Shown one piece after another: positions 1 through 5,700 of a stretch of 7,162 bases of DNA. Within the stretch, counting starts at the first letter, position 1. Every line of letters starts with the position of its first letter. The stretch covers positions 1 through 7,162 of the forward strand of contig JAEZSC010000078.1 of the NCBI GenBank assembly GCA_023422005.1, read 5' to 3'. The notes under the pieces are model-generated. The model did not search any database. It had not been told where the DNA came from and saw only the letters and a program-made list of their open reading frames with translations. This DNA comes from Bacillota bacterium. Its GTDB lineage: Bacteria > Bacillota > Clostridia > Christensenellales > UMGS416. A program made the translations under genes and the position numbers.

Positions 1-453
1 CACGTCGTTGTAGATGCGCTCCACGTGCTCTTTGAGCGCGTCGCGATCATACTGCAGCTGGAACTGGAAGTGCTGGGGCTGCACCCGCAGCCGGAACAGC
101 GTGTTCAGGCGCTGCAGCGCGTCGCCCTGGCGGCCCACGGCCATGGCCGCGCGCTGGGTGCCCACGATGTCATAGCGGGCGTTGATGTCCTTCATTGGGA
201 TGATCCAGCGGTTGTCGCCCACGATCACCGTAAGGTCCTTGGGGGCCACGGCGCCGTCGGCCCCGCGGAAGGTCTCGCGGATCTGCGCTTCGGTCAGGCC
301 ACCGACCGGCTTGCCGTCGATGTACACGTTGTCATAGCAGCTCTCGCTGGAGAGCAGCTCTGACGCGGCGTATACGATGCCGCAGGCGGCAAACATCGCC
401 AGCACGGCGATGGCCGTCAGCAGCTCGACGGGCTTGAGTGGGTGCCTTTTCAT
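1..453 (-). CDS. VanW/YoaR-like membrane-anchored protein, N-terminal part (cut by left window edge)
   Basis: The 151 codons present form an N-terminal fragment; the C-terminus lies beyond base 1. A short basic head (MKRHPLKP) is followed by one hydrophobic segment at about residues 10-30, a signal anchor that would place the rest outside the membrane. The next stretch, YDNVYIDGKPVGGLTEAQI (about 40-58), the later W-x-I strand (about 83-85), 'YDIVGTQRAAMAVGRQGD' (about 93-110) and the following strand are the pattern I know from the YoaR-type putative peptidoglycan-binding domain that precedes VanW domains in Firmicutes. The VanW domain itself is not in the window, so that part is inferred. 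The ATG at 453 is the only plausible start: the in-frame codons back to the TAA of the upstream PRC gene contain no other start. The ribosome site is weak (AAAGGCGG, about 11 nt away), and the gap to the upstream gene is 33 bp, consistent with the last or a late gene of the operon. Confidence 0.72.
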   Translation of the reverse strand, partial: MKRHPLKPVELLTAIAVLAMFAACGIVYAASELLSSESCYDNVYIDGKPVGGLTEAQIRETFRGADGAVAPKDLTVIVGDNRWIIPMKDINARYDIVGTQRAAMAVGRQGDALQRLNTLFRLRVQPQHFQFQLQYDRDALKEHVERIYNDV

Positions 454-486
454 TGGGCTTGCATCCGCCTTTGGACGCGGCGCGTT

Positions 487-1113
487 TTATTGCACCGCGG
501 TGATGAGCTCATAGAGCGCGTTGTGAGAGCGGGCAATCTCGATCTCCTTATGGGTCACGACGACGCCGGCGGCCAGCAGCACGTTGCCCTGATCGTCCAG
601 AATGTCGTCGGAGAGCGTCTTGCCCAGGAAGAACTGCACCTCCGAGTCCTCCTCGGCGGCTTCTTCGCTGCTCTCGCCGGTGATGATGGCGGAGGCGCTG
701 ATGGTCACAATCTTGGCGGCTTCCACGGCGCTGCCGTCGGCCAGGAACAGCGTCTGCAGGCTGCCGTCGGCGGTGTCCAGCGCGAAATCGGTGACCTTGC
801 TTACAACCTCGCCGGAGGAATCGATGACGCTGACGCCCACGATGTCCACCAGGGTGGCCAGAGACTTCTTGAGCTCGTCGCTGACGGCAACCAGGTCGCG
901 GCCGCTGCGCACGGTGATCAGGTCGCGGCCCACGGACTTGACCTTGCCATAGGGCAGCAATGCCGGCGTCTCATACCACGGCGCGCCGGAGAGCACCAGA
1001 TAGTCGGCCTTTCGGCTGACGGGATTTACGACGATATGGCCGACGCTGCCGATGGAAGCGCCATCCTGTATGGACAGGATGGGGAGCTTGAGGATTTCGC
1101 TCTGATTGCGCAT
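487..1113 (-). CDS. PRC-barrel domain protein with two barrels and an acidic linker
   Basis: This 208-aa soluble protein has two PRC-barrel-like halves. The first (about residues 4-75) starts with 'SEILKLPILSIQDGASIGSVGHIVVNP', includes 'YLVL' and ends in a 'SVGRDLITV' strand. The second (about 85-145) repeats the layout with 'LVDIVGVSVIDSSGEVV', 'TLFLADG' and 'IVTISASAIITG'. An acidic linker (ESSEEAAEEDSE, about 147-158) leads to a C-terminal unit 'LGKTLSDDILDDQGNVLLAAG...', a strand-turn-helix of the kind often found after PRC barrels in Firmicutes. PRC barrels act as small protein- or RNA-interaction modules (RimM C-terminus, photosynthetic reaction centre H subunit, YlmC/YmxH), so a scaffold or adaptor role is likely; no catalytic motif is seen. 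A good ribosome site (AGAAGGGAG, 8 nt upstream) supports the ATG at 1113. The gene lies 58 bp after the hexad-repeat membrane protein gene and 33 bp before the VanW-like gene, so co-transcription is likely. Confidence 0.82.
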   Translation of the reverse strand: MRNQSEILKLPILSIQDGASIGSVGHIVVNPVSRKADYLVLSGAPWYETPALLPYGKVKSVGRDLITVRSGRDLVAVSDELKKSLATLVDIVGVSVIDSSGEVVSKVTDFALDTADGSLQTLFLADGSAVEAAKIVTISASAIITGESSEEAAEEDSEVQFFLGKTLSDDILDDQGNVLLAAGVVVTHKEIEIARSHNALYELITAVQ

Positions 1114-1171
1114 GTGTGTTTCTCCCTTCTCTATGCGAAAATGCGGGCAACCCGCGGTTTTCCTGTGTGAA

Positions 1172-2791
1172 TTATTTCTGGCCGCCCAGCAGCTGCATGG
1201 CCAGTGCTTCCAGCTCGCGGCGGGTGTCCTCGTCCACGGTGTAGCCGCGGCGGATGGTCTGCAGCTTCTTGAGGGCTTCGCCCTTCCAGCCCAAAGCCAC
1301 GAGAGACCGCGCGATGGCCACTTCGGCCTGCAGCGCCGTGGCGCCGCCGCGGTTTGCCACGGCCTGCAGCGCGCGTACCGCCTCCATGTGGCGGCCTTCG
1401 TTGGCCAGTGCCAGCGCGGCGTCCAGCTCCTGCCGGGCGGCTTGTTCGGCTTCCTCCGCGGCGCGGGCTTCTTCAGCTATGCGGGCTTCCTCGGCGATGC
1501 GGGCTTCTTCGGCGATGCGGGCCTCTTCGGCGGCGCGGGCTTCTTCGGCGATGCGGGCCTCTTCAGCTGCGCGGGCTTCCTCGGCGATGCGGGCTTCTTC
1601 CTTGGCGCGGGTCTCTTCCGCGATGTGAGCCTCTTCCGCGATTCGGGCTTCTTCGGCGATGCGGGCCTCTTCCGCGATGCGGGCTTCTTCAGCCACACGG
1701 GCCTCTTCGGTGATGCGGGCCACTTCCGCGATGTGGGCCTCTTCCGCGATTCGGGCTTCCTCGGCTATACGAGCTTCTTCAGCCACACGGGCCTCTTCCG
1801 CGGCGCGGGCTTCTTCGGCTATGCGGGCCTCTTCGTCTATGCGGCCTTCTTCAACTGCAAGGGCCTCTTCAGCGGCGTGGGCTTCCTCGGTTGTGCTGTC
1901 GTCTTGGGCTGCGAGAGCCTCCTGAACGGTGCTTTCTTCCTGGTTCGCAGGGGCTTCCTCCGGCGGGGCCTGTTCTGCGCGGCCCCGGAGGCGCTGCACG
2001 CGGCGGCGCAGCTCTTCCTTCTCCGACAGGGGGCGATCGGCGGATTGGGCGTTCTGCGTGCTGTTCTGATCTTCCATGGGCTCCTGCTCCTCGTTGGCTG
2101 GTGTCGGTTGCGCTTGCTCCGCTTCAGCCGGTGCGGAGGGCTCTTCTTGCTCTGCGCTGGGAGGCGCTGTTTCTTCCGGTTGTGGCTCTTGCTGTGCATC
2201 GGGCTCCTGCTGCGGCGCGGGCAGCGGCTCTGCCTGCGGCGGTTCCGGCTGCTCCTGTGGCTGGGCCAGCGCCCGTTCAAAGAGCTGCGCAAGGTCCTGC
2301 TCCGGCATCGTCTGCGCGGCAGGCTCTGTCGGGGATTGGGCCGGCGCTTGCTCCGTGGGTTGGGCGGCGTTGGCCCGGGCATCATCTTCGGCTGCAGCCG
2401 GTACAAAGGTCTGTTCAAAGGCAGCGGCGGAAGCCGTGGTGGTAGCCAGGGGTTCCGTCTTCACGGCGCCGGCGGTCATGCGGCGGGGAGCGCTGTAACC
2501 GCGCTTGGCAGCCTCCCGCTGCAGCGGGTGTGCCTGGCGGTTGTACACCGAGCCAAACCACAGCACCATCCCACAGAACAAACCGAACAGCGCCAGCATG
2601 ACCAGGAAAGCGAGGTTAAGGGGAAGGGGAGCGCTGAAAAAAACCGGCCGCATGGCCAGCACCAGCAGCAGGCCCGCCGCACCGGCCAGCAGCATCAGCC
2701 ACCGGCGCACACCCAGCCGCGGCGAAAAGACCACCAGCACGGCAAAGCCGGCCAGCAGCGCCACAGCCGCCACCGCGCGCAAATCACCCAT
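1172..2791 (-). CDS. Membrane protein with long EEARIA hexad-repeat helix and TPR-like C-terminus
   Basis: The 539-aa product is not a family I recognise as a whole. Three hydrophobic segments (about 5-22, 31-47 and 57-80) anchor it in the membrane. Residues 110-250 are low-complexity, rich in Pro, Gln, Ala and Glu, like a disordered tether. A basic helix 'SEKEELRRRVQRLRGR' (about 256-271) follows. Residues 302-445 are 24 tandem six-residue repeats of consensus EEARIA (11 exact). Residues 446-539 are helical with the small/large spacing of tetratricopeptide repeats (for example 'ALALANEGRHMEAVRALQAV'). Start choice: GAGGAA seven bases before the ATG at 2791. The antisense strand is also open across this region, but the membrane segments, ribosome site, promoter and operon position all favour the minus strand. 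It is probably the first gene of an operon with the PRC-barrel and VanW-like genes. Which side of the membrane the helix faces is not determined; the TPR-like end and basic helix make cytoplasmic more likely. Possible roles are a molecular ruler, tether or envelope scaffold, by inference only. Confidence 0.85.
   Translation of the reverse strand: MGDLRAVAAVALLAGFAVLVVFSPRLGVRRWLMLLAGAAGLLLVLAMRPVFFSAPLPLNLAFLVMLALFGLFCGMVLWFGSVYNRQAHPLQREAAKRGYSAPRRMTAGAVKTEPLATTTASAAAFEQTFVPAAAEDDARANAAQPTEQAPAQSPTEPAAQTMPEQDLAQLFERALAQPQEQPEPPQAEPLPAPQQEPDAQQEPQPEETAPPSAEQEEPSAPAEAEQAQPTPANEEQEPMEDQNSTQNAQSADRPLSEKEELRRRVQRLRGRAEQAPPEEAPANQEESTVQEALAAQDDSTTEEAHAAEEALAVEEGRIDEEARIAEEARAAEEARVAEEARIAEEARIAEEAHIAEVARITEEARVAEEARIAEEARIAEEARIAEEAHIAEETRAKEEARIAEEARAAEEARIAEEARAAEEARIAEEARIAEEARIAEEARAAEEAEQAARQELDAALALANEGRHMEAVRALQAVANRGGATALQAEVAIARSLVALGWKGEALKKLQTIRRGYTVDEDTRRELEALAMQLLGGQK
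1457..1888 (-). repeat. 24 x 18-bp in-frame tandem repeat encoding EEARIA hexads
   Basis: These 432 bp consist of 24 consecutive 18-bp units with no indels, each encoding six residues. Eleven units read EEARIA exactly and four read EEARAA; the others differ by one or a few residues (EEARVA, EEAHIA, EVARIT, EETRAK, EEGRID, EEALAV, EEAHAA). Units nearest the N-terminal end are the most diverged, units toward the C-terminal end the most uniform, as expected if recent duplications occurred there. Because six residues turn an ideal helix by 600 degrees (net 240), equivalent residues fall on three faces rather than one stripe, which fits a solitary charged helix better than a heptad coiled coil. 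Unit number is likely to vary among strains. Confidence 0.95.
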
Positions 2792-2822
2792 GGCCCGGTT
2801 CCTCGCTCATACCCGCCCCGCC

Positions 2823-2859
2823 TGGCGTAAAACCGCTGATTTCAGCGGATATTACGCCA
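2823..2859 (-). promoter_or_regulatory. Leader hairpin between promoter and first gene of the envelope operon
   Basis: An outer 8-bp arm pair (TGGCGTAA at 2823-2830 and its complement at 2852-2859) encloses an inner pair (CCGCTGA at 2833-2839 and TCAGCGG at 2842-2848), separated by a small asymmetric bulge (2 versus 3 nt). In the minus-strand transcript the inner stem closes a short A/T loop and is followed by UUUU before the outer arm. It falls within the predicted untranslated leader, about 30 nt upstream of the start codon at 2791. It could stabilise the mRNA, act as an attenuator, or bind a regulator. The base pairing is plain in the sequence; the role is unknown. Confidence 0.6.
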
Positions 2860-2875
2860 TTTTGTCTTATCTGTG

Positions 2876-2904
2876 ATTTTAAACGTCTGGTCAAGGGCTG
2901 TCAA
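2876..2904 (-). promoter_or_regulatory. Sigma-A-type promoter for the three-gene envelope operon
   Basis: On the minus strand a perfect -35 TTGACA (2904-2899) is followed, after exactly 17 bases, by TAAAAT (2881-2876), one mismatch from the -10 consensus. The predicted start point is near 2869, giving a leader of about 78 nt that contains the 2823-2859 hairpin. This is the best promoter match in the window, so vegetative, fairly strong transcription of the operon is expected. Confidence 0.75.
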
Positions 2905-3172
2905 CAGAATCAGCCATATATGCCTATCTTTGGTGCTATAACCGGATATCGACAGGCTGCTGGAAATTATTGGGTCGCGAAGAACTAAGTAGTTATTTCA
3001 TGCAAAGTGGAAAATTTCGCCCCTTTGGGTGCGACCAAAGGGCTTTCCGATCGCCCTTTGGAAACCTTCGGCCCCATTCCATGAATGAGTAGGCTATATG
3101 TGATAAACTGTCCTTTCCAAATTGTTGGTAGTGCGGCCAGAAATATAGTCCGCATACCGCAGACGAACCGTG
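2905..3172. other. AT-richer intergenic stretch between argJ end and the envelope-operon promoter
   Basis: No convincing gene lies here. The stretch is richer in A/T than its neighbours, contains the inverted-repeat cluster at 3021-3061, and includes an 8-bp CATATATG palindrome (2914-2921). A minus-strand 63-codon frame (3176-2985) starts in an ATGA overlap with the argJ stop, but it uses codons that neighbouring genes avoid (ATA, CTA, CGA), has no ribosome site of its own other than possible coupling, and half of it encodes the inverted repeats; I do not call it a gene. No classical hairpin-plus-T-run terminator for argJ is visible; a weak imperfect stem near 3149-3165 is followed on the minus strand by only TATATTTC. 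Confidence 0.6.
3021..3061. repeat. Three-arm alternating inverted repeat (mutually exclusive hairpins)
   Basis: Arm 1, CCCTTTGG (3021-3028), is complementary to arm 2, CCAAAGGGC (3035-3043), over 8 bp with a 6-nt loop. Arm 2 is also perfectly complementary over 9 bp to arm 3, GCCCTTTGG (3053-3061), with a 9-nt loop. Arm 2 can therefore pair with either neighbour but not both. It lies about 110 bp downstream of the argJ stop on the argJ transcript. It may be a remnant of a dispersed palindromic element or part of transcript-end processing; nothing in the sequence decides. Confidence 0.7.
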
Positions 3173-4372
3173 TCATGTACGATAAGCCCCGTTTATTTTC
3201 ACATAATCATAGGTCAAATCACAAGTCAGCATGAAGTCGGCGCATCCGCCCTGGTGGAACTCCAGCCGCAGCAGCACCTCGGGGCGCTTAAGCTCCGCGA
3301 GGGCCAGGGCTTCGTCGAAGGGCAGCGCCCGGCCGCCGGCGCACACCTGCACCGCTCCTATGAACACGTCCACGAGGTCGGGGTCGAACTCCACGCCGGA
3401 ATAGCCCGCCGCCGTGAGGATACGCCCCCAGTTGGCGTCGCAGCCGAAGGCCGCCGTCTTGACCAGCGGGGATTTGGCCACGGCCTGGGCCACCTGCAGC
3501 GCGTCCTGGGCCGTGGGCAGGCCGTTCACGCGGATCTCCAACAGTTTGGTCGCGCCTTCGCCGTCGGCGGCCAGCATGCGCGCCAAGGCGTGGCACACCT
3601 GGCTTAAGCCCTCGGTGAAGGCCGCATGCTCTGGCGTGCCGGCGCGCACCGTGGGGCAGCCCGACGCGCCGCCTGCCAGCGCCACGGCCTTGTCGCATAC
3701 GCTGGTGTCGCCATCCACGCTGATGCGGTTGAAGCTGACCGCAGCGGCGGCAGTCAGAGACTGCTGCAGCGCATCGGCTTCAATGGCGCAGTCGCTGGTC
3801 AGCACGGCAATCATCGTGGCCATGTTGGGGTGTATCATGCCGCTGCCCTTGGCCATGCCGCCGATGCGCACGGGCACGCCGCCAATGGCAATCTCCACGC
3901 CGGCCTGCTTGTCCACAGTGTCGGTGGTCATGATGGCCCGGGCCGCCGCTTCGCCGCCGTCGGCGCTCAAGGCCTTCGCGGCGGAGGCGATGCCCGAGGA
4001 AAGCTTGTCCATGTCCAGCGGCACGCCGATGACGCCGGTGGAGCCGGTCAGCACTTCGGCGGGCGCGCAGCCTACGGCCTGGGCGGTCAGTTCCGCCATG
4101 GACCAGGCGTCCCGGTCGCCGCGCTCACCCAGGCACGCGTTGGCGCACCCGCTGTTGATGACAACGGCGCGGGCACTGCCGCCGGCTGCGTGTTTGCGGC
4201 ACAGCTGCAGCGAATGGCCCTTTACGACGTTGCGGGTAAAGATGCCGGCGGCGGCGGCCGGTGTGCCGCTCACAACCAGCGCAACGTCGGCGTTGCCGTT
4301 CTTTTTCAAGCCGCAGGCTGCGCCGGCGGCGCGGAAGCCCTTGGGATATGTGACGCCCTTTTGCGTGGACAT
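3173..4372 (-). CDS. argJ: Bifunctional ornithine acetyltransferase / N-acetylglutamate synthase
   Basis: ArgJ transfers the acetyl group from N-acetylornithine to glutamate, recycling acetyl in arginine biosynthesis; many bacterial forms also make N-acetylglutamate from acetyl-CoA. The 399-aa product has the family length and motifs: 'VINSGCANACLG' (71-82), 'GSTGVIG' (110-116, oxyanion-hole region), 'KGSGMIHPNMATM' (175-187) with the self-cleavage site between Ala185 and Thr186, which frees the Thr nucleophile, then 'SVDGDTS' (218-224), 'DGEGATK' (270-276), 'DANWGRI' (312-318) and the C-terminal 'CDLTYDYVKINGAYRT'. Two local departures from the usual form are 'DTSVCDKAV' where DTSTND is typical, and DANWGR instead of DPNWGR. 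The ATG at 4372 is chosen over an in-frame one at 4399 because GGAG sits 8 bases before it. The gene begins 30 bp after the zinc-ribbon gene stops, and no argC, argB or argD is adjacent. Confidence 0.96.
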   Translation of the reverse strand: MSTQKGVTYPKGFRAAGAACGLKKNGNADVALVVSGTPAAAAGIFTRNVVKGHSLQLCRKHAAGGSARAVVINSGCANACLGERGDRDAWSMAELTAQAVGCAPAEVLTGSTGVIGVPLDMDKLSSGIASAAKALSADGGEAAARAIMTTDTVDKQAGVEIAIGGVPVRIGGMAKGSGMIHPNMATMIAVLTSDCAIEADALQQSLTAAAAVSFNRISVDGDTSVCDKAVALAGGASGCPTVRAGTPEHAAFTEGLSQVCHALARMLAADGEGATKLLEIRVNGLPTAQDALQVAQAVAKSPLVKTAAFGCDANWGRILTAAGYSGVEFDPDLVDVFIGAVQVCAGGRALPFDEALALAELKRPEVLLRLEFHQGGCADFMLTCDLTYDYVKINGAYRT

Positions 4373-4402
4373 ATGCTCATCTCCGTTGAAAGAATGCAAT
4401 AA

Positions 4403-5038
4403 TTATACTGTTGGACGCATAAATATACAAGCGTCTTCATCCAAGAAATGCTTTGACCAGGACAGGGCGCGCAGGCGCTGGCGCCACTGGTCGCGGGAGG
4501 GCGAATCCAGCTCATTTAGAAAGCGGATGACTTCACCCAGCTTGCCCTCGATCAGGTTGGCCGCCACCGGGCGGCCTTCCTCGGCGTCTTCCAGCCCTTC
4601 GGTCTCCCGGCCATCAGCCTGAGCCGAAAGCAACGCCGAATGAAACGCATGGATCAGCCGGTCCACGCACATCATCTTGTCTTGGTATGTCCTCATTCGC
4701 GGGTATTCCTCGGCAAATGCACGAAAGAAGGGTGTGGCATTGGCGCCGAACAGCTTCTTTTTGCGATAGGTGCGATGAAAGTCTTCCCAGGACATCTGCC
4801 AGCCGCAGGCGCACGCCAGCAACTCGCCTTCCCGGTGCGCCTCCTGTGAGCACCGTGGGCACTTCACCAGGCCCTGCACATGGGCGCGGGTCACCGCCAG
4901 TATGCTCTCGCAACGGGCAAGCAGAGCACAGGCCGCTTCCTCCAGGGTGTCCATGTCCTGCAGGCCTGCCGCGTCGCATTCATAAGCTCGTCGGATCGCT
5001 TCTTGGGACACCCGGGGCGCCCAACGGATCTCCTCCAT
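4403..5038 (-). CDS. Conserved hypothetical protein with a central zinc ribbon
   Basis: The product is 211 aa and mostly helical. The N-terminus 'IRWAPRVSQEAIRRAYECDAAG' (4-25) resembles a small DNA-binding-like helical module. A zinc-ribbon candidate follows: CPRC (60-63) and CACGW (76-80), with 12 residues between the knuckles. Next come 'SWEDFHRTYRKKKLFGANA' (83-101), a conserved-looking 'MMCVDRLIHAFHSAL' helix (122-136) and 'GRPVAANLIEGKLGEVIRFLNEL' (155-177). From memory this pattern matches an uncharacterised family in Firmicutes (IRW-x-P, CPxC, SWxxYHR, LIHxFH, NLIEGK); its function is unknown to me, and nucleic-acid binding is only suggested by the ribbon. The second knuckle is CxC rather than the usual CxxC. 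Start: ATG at 5038, 10 nt after AAAGGG; a TTG nine bases earlier in frame would sit too close to that site. It is probably co-transcribed with argJ. Confidence 0.75.
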   Translation of the reverse strand: MEEIRWAPRVSQEAIRRAYECDAAGLQDMDTLEEAACALLARCESILAVTRAHVQGLVKCPRCSQEAHREGELLACACGWQMSWEDFHRTYRKKKLFGANATPFFRAFAEEYPRMRTYQDKMMCVDRLIHAFHSALLSAQADGRETEGLEDAEEGRPVAANLIEGKLGEVIRFLNELDSPSRDQWRQRLRALSWSKHFLDEDACIFMRPTV

Positions 5039-5063
5039 ATCTACCAATCCCTTTCAAAGATAA

Positions 5064-5092
5064 ATTATAAAGGCCGCTGCCGGGCACCGCAA
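5064..5092 (-). promoter_or_regulatory. Promoter for the zinc-ribbon/argJ transcript
   Basis: On the minus strand a perfect -10 TATAAT (5069-5064) lies 17 bases after TTGCGG (5092-5087), which keeps the TTG of the -35 consensus. The predicted start near 5057 leaves a leader of about 20 nt before the ATG at 5038, just covering the ribosome site. The AT-rich -10 stands out in GC-rich surroundings. Confidence 0.55.
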
Positions 5093-5109
5093 CGCGCCCC
5101 CCGGAGGTA

Positions 5110-5118
5110 TGATAGAAT
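5110..5118 (+). promoter_or_regulatory. Possible extended -10 promoter for the GNAT gene
   Basis: The bases TGATAGAAT fit the extended -10 form TGnTATAAT with one mismatch. No -35 element is found at 16-18 bp, which an extended -10 can tolerate. The start point would be near 5125, about 45 nt before the ATG at 5170. It diverges from the promoter at 5064-5092. Confidence 0.35.
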
Positions 5119-5169
5119 GGCATTAGCCGGGGATATGCCGTGGGAGCGTGTCTAAAGGGGAGGACGAAT

Positions 5170-5700
5170 ATGATTCTATTTCAGACCGAGGACCTGTACG
5201 GCGATACCCTGTGTCTCCAGGATGCTGAGGAGTTTCACAGGATCTGCAACGCGCCCTTCGTGCTGCGCTGGATGGAGGATTGGAAGATGAGTCTGGAGCA
5301 GGTGAAGGGTCTGATCGGCTATTTCATCCGGGGTTATGAAGTTCGGGATCCGGAGAAGAGCCCCTATATCATCGCCATACGCCACAGGGAGACCGGGCGC
5401 TTCATCGGCATATGCGGGTTCGGGCCCAAGGAGGAGCTGGGCGCAGATGCGGAGATCGCCTATTTTCTGGACGAAGCTTACGCCAACAAGGGGTACATGA
5501 GCCAGATCGTGGAGCGGGCCATCGAGTTTTACTTTGATTTGACCGGCAAGCCTTATCTGTCGGCGCTGGTGAATGAGAAGAACATCGCATCGAAAAGGAT
5601 TCTGGACAAGATGGGCTTTTTATATCACGAGGTGCACGACCCCGCCGGGCGGCTGCAATCCCACTACCGGCGGTATCGCGACGCCTCAATCCGCAGTTAA
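5170..5700 (+). CDS. GNAT family N-acetyltransferase (RimJ/RimL-like)
   Basis: The 176-aa product has the length and order of a single-domain GNAT enzyme, which transfers acetyl from acetyl-CoA to an amine. The central beta hairpin 'YIIAIRHRETGRFIGICGFG' (66-85) leads to 'AEIAYFLDEAYANKGYMSQIVERAIEF' (94-120), where NKGYMS (106-111) occupies the acetyl-CoA pyrophosphate loop (Q/R-x-x-G-x-G/A in the family, loosely matched here). The C-terminal 'NEKNIASKRILDKMGF' (135-150) is the standard GNAT asparagine helix plus GF strand of the ribosomal-protein acetyltransferase-like group. The acceptor cannot be told from sequence. GGGGAGG six bases upstream fixes the start at 5170; a GTG at 5140 in frame has no such support. 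The gene diverges from the zinc-ribbon gene, and its last 15 bp overlap the 3' end of the convergent lipoprotein gene. Confidence 0.88.
   Translation: MILFQTEDLYGDTLCLQDAEEFHRICNAPFVLRWMEDWKMSLEQVKGLIGYFIRGYEVRDPEKSPYIIAIRHRETGRFIGICGFGPKEELGADAEIAYFLDEAYANKGYMSQIVERAIEFYFDLTGKPYLSALVNEKNIASKRILDKMGFLYHEVHDPAGRLQSHYRRYRDASIRS

Noticed and set aside
1106..2830. Plus-strand open frame of 574 codons opposite the hexad-repeat gene, with its own GFFGDAGLF-like repeats
   Set aside because: It is the mirror image of the minus-strand repeat and of GC-rich codon choice. The minus frame has membrane segments, a promoter, a ribosome site and operon spacing; the plus frame has none of these.
2985..3176. 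63-codon minus-strand frame starting in an ATGA overlap with the argJ stop
   Set aside because: Codon use is unlike neighbouring genes, much of it encodes inverted-repeat arms, and no domain is visible; the overlap could suggest coupling but is not enough to call a gene.
3414..4622. Plus-strand open frame of 402 codons opposite argJ
   Set aside because: It runs antisense through a clear argJ and across the gap into the next gene, with no recognisable protein features.
5101..5127. Five-codon frame (MIEWH) after GGAGG ahead of the GNAT gene
   Set aside because: The purine run is only one base from the ATG, too close for a ribosome site, and the bases are better explained as an extended -10 promoter.
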